From Burkholderiales bacterium (GTDB lineage Bacteria > Pseudomonadota > Gammaproteobacteria > Burkholderiales > Burkholderiaceae_C), in NCBI GenBank assembly GCA_016703325.1, contig JADJCH010000062.1, positions 186,001 to 250,000 on the forward strand: a stretch of DNA of 64,000 bases. The letters run 5' to 3'. The position numbers and the translations under genes are program-made. Each line of letters starts with the position of its first letter. The first letter of the stretch is position 1. This document shows positions 60,784 through 64,000 of the stretch, piece by piece. Below the pieces are notes generated by a model. The model saw nothing but the letters and a program-made list of their open reading frames with translations. It made no database searches and had not been told where the DNA came from.

Positions 60784-60942
60784 CGGAATCTCGTCCAGCT
60801 GTGCCGCGAACTCGTCGGCGTCGGCATCTGCAAGGGGATTCAGCCATTGGCCCTCCGGCAGGCGCTTCAGTGAAACGCACCAAGCCTGAAGGCGATCGGT
60901 GTCGCCGCCTTCAGTGGGAAGGATCTGCTCGATTGCGTCCAC
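60778..60942 (-). pseudogene. Reading frame cut by the IS remnant
   Basis: From a GTG at 60942 the minus strand reads MDAIEQILPTEGGDTDRLQA, WCVSLKRLPEGQWLNPLADA, then EFAAQLDEIPAA, and stops making sense at the IS fragment. On the far side, a frame ending at 60430 reads RHDMPAQARWLRELVIE and may be the other end of the same gene. Family not recognised. The rest of 60391-61203 shows no gene. Confidence 0.45.
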
Positions 60943-61203
60943 GGTGGCACTCCTTGATCAGGAATCTGGAGAACAAGCTGCTGCCAACCCACGGCAGAGC
61001 TCCCAGGATGAACCTTGGAACCGTCATCACCCACTGCGATGGCCAGACCGTGTACCTGTCGGACGATGTGCGGCGGCCCGGACCAACACTCGCAAGCTGA
61101 CACGGGTCTCCCGTGAAGTGGCGAACTCCGAGCAGGTACCCGAACTGTTGGCACGGAGCTGGGTGGGAACCCGAACGGAAGGGCAGGCGGAAAGGACTCG
61201 ACG

Positions 61204-61492
61204 ATGAACGCCCCTGAAGACAACACCTTCCGATCGGTCTGGGACGCCCTGGCCGACACACCGGCGGAAGCGGCCAACCTGCGCCTGCGCAGCGAGCTGC
61301 GCCCGGCAGATTCGTGCACTGGTCGAGCGCCAGGGCTGGACGCAGGCGCAAGCCGCTGCGCATGCGGGTGTGACGCAGCCGCGCATGAACGACCTGATGC
61401 GCGGGCGGTTGAGCCGCTTCTCGCTGGACGCGCGGGTCAACATGGCGTCGGCCTGCGGAGCCCGGGTCGAGATTTCGCTGCAGCCTGCCTGA
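61204..61492 (+). pseudogene. XRE-family antitoxin with a frameshift
   Basis: The first 34 codons read MNAPEDNTFRSVWDALADTP and AEAANLRLRSELR, the usual start of COG5606-type XRE antitoxins. At about 61300-61306 the frame shifts by one base, and the rest continues in another frame: QIRALVERQGWTQAQAAAHA, GVTQPRMNDLMRGRLSRFSL, then NMASACGARVEISLQPA and a stop at 61490-61492. Joined, the two parts give a normal 96-residue protein. No toxin gene precedes it. The shift is next to CCC-GG and could be a sequencing error. Confidence 0.8.
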
Positions 61493-61531
61493 CCTGGGCG
61501 CACCGGACGGACTGGGCGCAGCGGGTGGAAC

Positions 61532-61556
61532 AAAAAAGGCCCGCCAAGGCGGGCCC
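61532..61556 (-). terminator. Rho-independent terminator of the pmdAB operon
   Basis: On the minus strand GGCCCGCC, TT, GGCGGGCC is followed by TTTTTT, about 70 bases after the pmdB stop. Confidence 0.9.
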
Positions 61557-61624
61557 GAAAGAAGGACACAAGGACGAAGTCGTGTCCGGAGCAAAGGAGC
61601 AAAGGGGCAGGAACAGCGGCAGCG

Positions 61625-62467
61625 TCAGGCCGCCGGCTCCATCAGCATCAGCCCGGAGGCGGTGTTGGAGATGGGGATGTGGTAGTTGCGGAACACGTCC
61701 TTCACCTTGGCGCCCATTGTGGCGCGGGCTGCGATCCACATCAGGAGTTCGATGCCCTGGGTGCCGGTCTGCTCGACCAGCTCGTGGCCGCTGAACTGGG
61801 TGGCCCATTGCGGGTCGTCGCCGACCAGGCTGTCCATGAACTTCAGATCGAAGTCCTTGTTGATGAAGCCGGCACGCTCGCCGTCGAGCTGGTGGGAAAG
61901 GCCGCCGGTGCCCAGGATCAGCACCTTCTCGTCACCGGCCCAGCTGGCCACGGCGCGGCCGATGGCTTCGCCGAGCTTCCAGCAGCGCTTGGCGCTGGGC
62001 ACGGGGGCCTGCACGGTGTTGATGCACACCGGCACCACGGTGACGGGCCACTTCTGGTCCGGCCAGAGCAGCGCCATCGGCAGGGTGAAGGCGTGGTCGA
62101 CCAGCATCTCCTGGCAGGTGGTGAGGTCGAATTCCTCGCCCACCAGCGACTCGATGATGTGCCAGGACAGCGGCATGTTGCCGGCAAACGGCGGCAGGCT
62201 CGGGATGCCCCAGCCTTCGTCGGCGTTGACGTACTGCGGCGCGGCACCGACCGAGAAGGTCGGCATCTTGTCGAGGAAGAAATTCAGGCCGTGGTCGTTG
62301 TAGATGACGACGACGACATCCGGCTTGTTGTCCCCCAGCCATTGGCGGATGGGGTTGAAGCCGTCGAAGAAGGGCTTCCAGTACGGGTCCTGCTGCTTGC
62401 CCTTGGCGATGGCGCCGCCGATGGCGGGCACGTGCGAGGTGGTGACGGCACCGATGATCTTGGCCAT
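61625..62467 (-). CDS. pmdB: Protocatechuate 4,5-dioxygenase beta subunit
   Basis: 280 residues, a class III extradiol dioxygenase that opens the protocatechuate ring with O2 at a mononuclear Fe(II). Expected iron ligands His12 (TTSHVPAIGGAI) and His59 (IYNDHGLNFF) are present, with the proton-transfer His in LILGTGGLSHQL and the Glu ligand in the C-terminal quarter. Length is close to LigB/PmdB. It follows pmdA by 32 bases. The class could also take gallate or methylgallate. Confidence 0.92.
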   Translation of the reverse strand: MAKIIGAVTTSHVPAIGGAIAKGKQQDPYWKPFFDGFNPIRQWLGDNKPDVVVVIYNDHGLNFFLDKMPTFSVGAAPQYVNADEGWGIPSLPPFAGNMPLSWHIIESLVGEEFDLTTCQEMLVDHAFTLPMALLWPDQKWPVTVVPVCINTVQAPVPSAKRCWKLGEAIGRAVASWAGDEKVLILGTGGLSHQLDGERAGFINKDFDLKFMDSLVGDDPQWATQFSGHELVEQTGTQGIELLMWIAARATMGAKVKDVFRNYHIPISNTASGLMLMEPAA

Positions 62468-62499
62468 GACTGTGTTCTCCGTGTTCTGTGTGTGAGGGC

Positions 62500-62844
62500 T
62501 CAGCCCCGAGCGGCCACGAGCTTGGCCTTGAATTCGTCCTTGGTCATGCCGGTCTGCTGCGCGCCGATGTCCTGCATGTCCAGCCCGAAGATGCCGGCAA
62601 ACTTGGCCAGGAAGTACGCGTTGCCACCGGCGGCGATCAGCTGCAGCACGTTCTTGGCGCGGATGGCCGCGGCCTGCTGCTCGTTCAGGCCGTACTGGGC
62701 CATGTAGCCTTCCTCGTCCGCCAGGAAGGCGTCGCGGTTGGCCTTGGCGTTGAAGGAGTAGCACATCTTGTTCAGCGCATAGCCCTTCATGGCCTGCTCG
62801 CTGTCGAAGATCACGGTACCTGGGATCTGGGGCTTGTTGCTCAC
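62500..62844 (-). CDS. pmdA: Protocatechuate 4,5-dioxygenase alpha subunit
   Basis: 114 residues from a GTG at 62844 (family members run to about 140, so it is at the short end). LigA-type helical small subunit with GYALNKMCYSFNAKANRDAF and ALRG-like core YMAQYGLNEQQAAAIRAKNV, then AAGGNAYFLAKFAGIFGLDM, which lid the active site of the beta subunit. An upstream in-frame extension reads into the 10-base repeats and looks non-coding. First gene of the pmdAB pair. Confidence 0.9.
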   Translation of the reverse strand: MSNKPQIPGTVIFDSEQAMKGYALNKMCYSFNAKANRDAFLADEEGYMAQYGLNEQQAAAIRAKNVLQLIAAGGNAYFLAKFAGIFGLDMQDIGAQQTGMTKDEFKAKLVAARG

Positions 62845-62870
62845 GGGCGGTCTCCTCGCACGGACTGGGT

Positions 62871-62920
62871 TGAATCGGGGTGGATCGGGGTGGATCGGGG
62901 TGGATCGGGGTGGATCGGGG
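62871..62920. repeat. Five-unit 10-base tandem repeat upstream of pmdA
   Basis: TGAATCGGGG followed by four copies of TGGATCGGGG. It lies 27 bases before the pmdA start, between pmdA and the divergent LysR gene. The unit equals roughly one helical turn, so copy number changes would shift spacing by whole turns. A slippage-prone promoter or leader element is possible. Confidence 0.85.
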
Positions 62921-63045
62921 AAAGGATCATGGGTTGACGGCAGATCAACCCACTTGCCGAAGATCAAGCGGTGAAACGCCTGAACGAGGTCTCCAGTATT
63001 GAAGGCATCATCGTTCTGAAAAAGCCTCTTTGACTGAAAGCTTCC

Positions 63046-63999
63046 ATGAGCCGTTTCGATCGATCACCCGACCCACAGGGCACCCGGCGCACGGACCACC
63101 TGGACCTGGACGGCCACCTGCTGCAGCTGCTGGTGGCGGTGCATGAGGAAGGCTCGATCACCCGCGCCGCGCAGCGCCTGGGCGTGACCCAGTCGGCGGT
63201 GAGCCACCTGCTGGACAAGCTGCGCGGCATCGTGGGAGACCCGCTGTTCGTCAAGTCCGGCCGAAGCATCCTCCCCACCGCGATGGCGGACCTGCTGGTG
63301 CAGCGCGCCCGCACGCTGCTGGGGGAGCTGCGCGCCTTCAGCCTGACGGCGGGTTTCGAGCCGGCGCGGCTCGCGGCCTGTTTCACCCTCGCCGCCAACG
63401 ACCTGCAGCGCGACCTGCTGCTGCCGGCCCTGCTGCGCCGCCTGCGCAGCGAGGCCCCGGGCGTGACGCTGCGGGTGATCCCCTCCGGCGCGCCGGAGGC
63501 GACCATGCTGCGCGACGAAAGCTGCCAGCTGGTCATCACCCCCCGCCCGCCGGACGGCAGCGACATCCTGCAGAAGCGCCTGTTCGAGGACCGCTACCGC
63601 GTCTTCTTCGACCCCGCGCAGCGCCCGGCTCCGGCGGACGCCGCCGACTACCTGTGCAGCGAACACATCACCGTGCTCTACGAGCCGCGGCGCAGCCTGG
63701 ACCTGGACCTCTGGCTGGCCGAGCGCGGGGTGCAGCGCCGCATCATCGCCACCGTCCCCGGCATGGCCGGCCTGGCCGCGATGCTGCGCGGCGGCCCCTG
63801 GTTGGCCACCGCCCCCTCGCTGCTGGCCGCCGGTGCCCTGCAGGGACTGGCGAGCTGCGAGGTGCCGGTGACCACCCCGACGATGCCGATGTACCTGGTC
63901 TGGCACCAGCGCCACCAGACCGACCCGGTGATGCGCTGGCTGCGCGGGCTGCTGGAGGGGGTGGCGGGGGAGCAGATTGGCCGGGTGAAGGGATCCTGA
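63046..63999 (+). CDS. LysR family transcriptional regulator next to pmdAB
   Basis: 317 residues. The winged helix-turn-helix (LLVAVHEEGSITRAAQRLGV, TQSAVSHLLDKLRGIVGDPL, FVKSGRSILPT) precedes a periplasmic-binding-protein-like effector domain from about 95. It is divergent from pmdAB, the usual placement for a LysR activator of ring cleavage (LigR/PmdR-like). The stop TGA is at 63997-63999, so the gene is complete. The 200-base gap before it holds the repeat and presumably the T-N11-A binding sites, which I could not fix with confidence. Confidence 0.92.
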   Translation: MSRFDRSPDPQGTRRTDHLDLDGHLLQLLVAVHEEGSITRAAQRLGVTQSAVSHLLDKLRGIVGDPLFVKSGRSILPTAMADLLVQRARTLLGELRAFSLTAGFEPARLAACFTLAANDLQRDLLLPALLRRLRSEAPGVTLRVIPSGAPEATMLRDESCQLVITPRPPDGSDILQKRLFEDRYRVFFDPAQRPAPADAADYLCSEHITVLYEPRRSLDLDLWLAERGVQRRIIATVPGMAGLAAMLRGGPWLATAPSLLAAGALQGLASCEVPVTTPTMPMYLVWHQRHQTDPVMRWLRGLLEGVAGEQIGRVKGS

Positions 64000-64000
64000 C

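Noticed and set aside
39329..61500. Integrative element with integrase and tRNA attachment site
   Set aside because: No integrase, relaxase or tRNA gene is visible; the only edge signal is the thiolase tail.
60911..61594. Minus-strand frame at the right end of the island
   Set aside because: It runs antisense to the frameshifted antitoxin and through the pmd terminator, with no family similarity.
62871..62920. CRISPR-like array
   Set aside because: Units are 10 bases with no spacers; it is a simple tandem repeat.

Overview
The window is a high-GC proteobacterial chromosome segment. Gene content points to a Burkholderiales betaproteobacterium of the Sphaerotilus/Leptothrix/Ideonella/Rubrivivax kind. 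The clues are the rpsP-rimM-trmD-rplS cluster, a DUF47-PiT phosphate pair, hda next to pcnB and folK, a Liv-type transporter with an aromatic CoA pathway, and PmdAB-type protocatechuate 4,5-dioxygenase. This placement is inference from gene content; no 16S or tRNA gene was seen.

Region 1 (1-22.2 kb) is core chromosome. It holds a partial ammonium transporter, an epimerase-like protein divergent from a flavin/2Fe-2S reductase, rpsT, murJ, a SirB1-type protein, an AI-2E-family permease, hda, a HAD phosphatase, pcnB, folK, the DUF47-PiT pair (with a candidate Pho box), the rpsP-rimM-trmD-rplS translation cluster, a Nudix CoA pyrophosphatase, a CobD/CbiB-like protein, rsgA, an M48 CAAX-type peptidase, orn and a chemoreceptor.

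Region 2 (22.2-39.3 kb) is a catabolic island for hydroxycinnamate-like acids. One minus-strand gene string runs crotonase, feruloyl-CoA synthetase-like ligase, SDR 3-hydroxyacyl-CoA dehydrogenase, Liv substrate-binding protein, livH, a livM-livG fusion, livF, acyl-CoA dehydrogenase and a MarR regulator. Divergent from it on the plus strand are a thiolase, two tandem CoA-transferases and a second thiolase. Together they can import an aryl-propenoic acid, activate it, shorten it by one beta-oxidation turn and recycle CoA. The product could feed protocatechuate ring cleavage by PmdAB at the right end of the window (61.6-62.8 kb, with a divergent LysR gene).

Region 3 (39.3-61.5 kb) interrupts the aromatic genes and is a defence/toxin-antitoxin island. 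It begins at a duplicated thiolase 3' end. Its centre is a translationally coupled three-gene operon (40.5-48.8 kb): a P-loop ATPase, an unrecognised 428-residue protein, and a 1729-residue protein with an FtsK/SpoIIIE motor. Order and sizes resemble DptF-DptG-DptH, the phosphorothioate-dependent restriction module. No dnd modification genes are present; the operon instead faces a C5-cytosine methyltransferase and Vsr endonuclease. This is the best candidate here for an undescribed system. Around it are a truncated HigB with HigA, a Phd/YefM-type antitoxin without toxin, intact PrlF-YhaV, a deleted VapC, an SMC/OLD-like ATPase plus TOPRIM-like pair, a frameshifted PLD-helicase-DUF3427 protein, a TacA-TacT pair inserted next to a decapitated hipBA, an IS5-type remnant and a frameshifted XRE antitoxin. 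Codon choice in 40.4-50.9 kb is visibly less GC-biased than in the flanks, which fits transfer.
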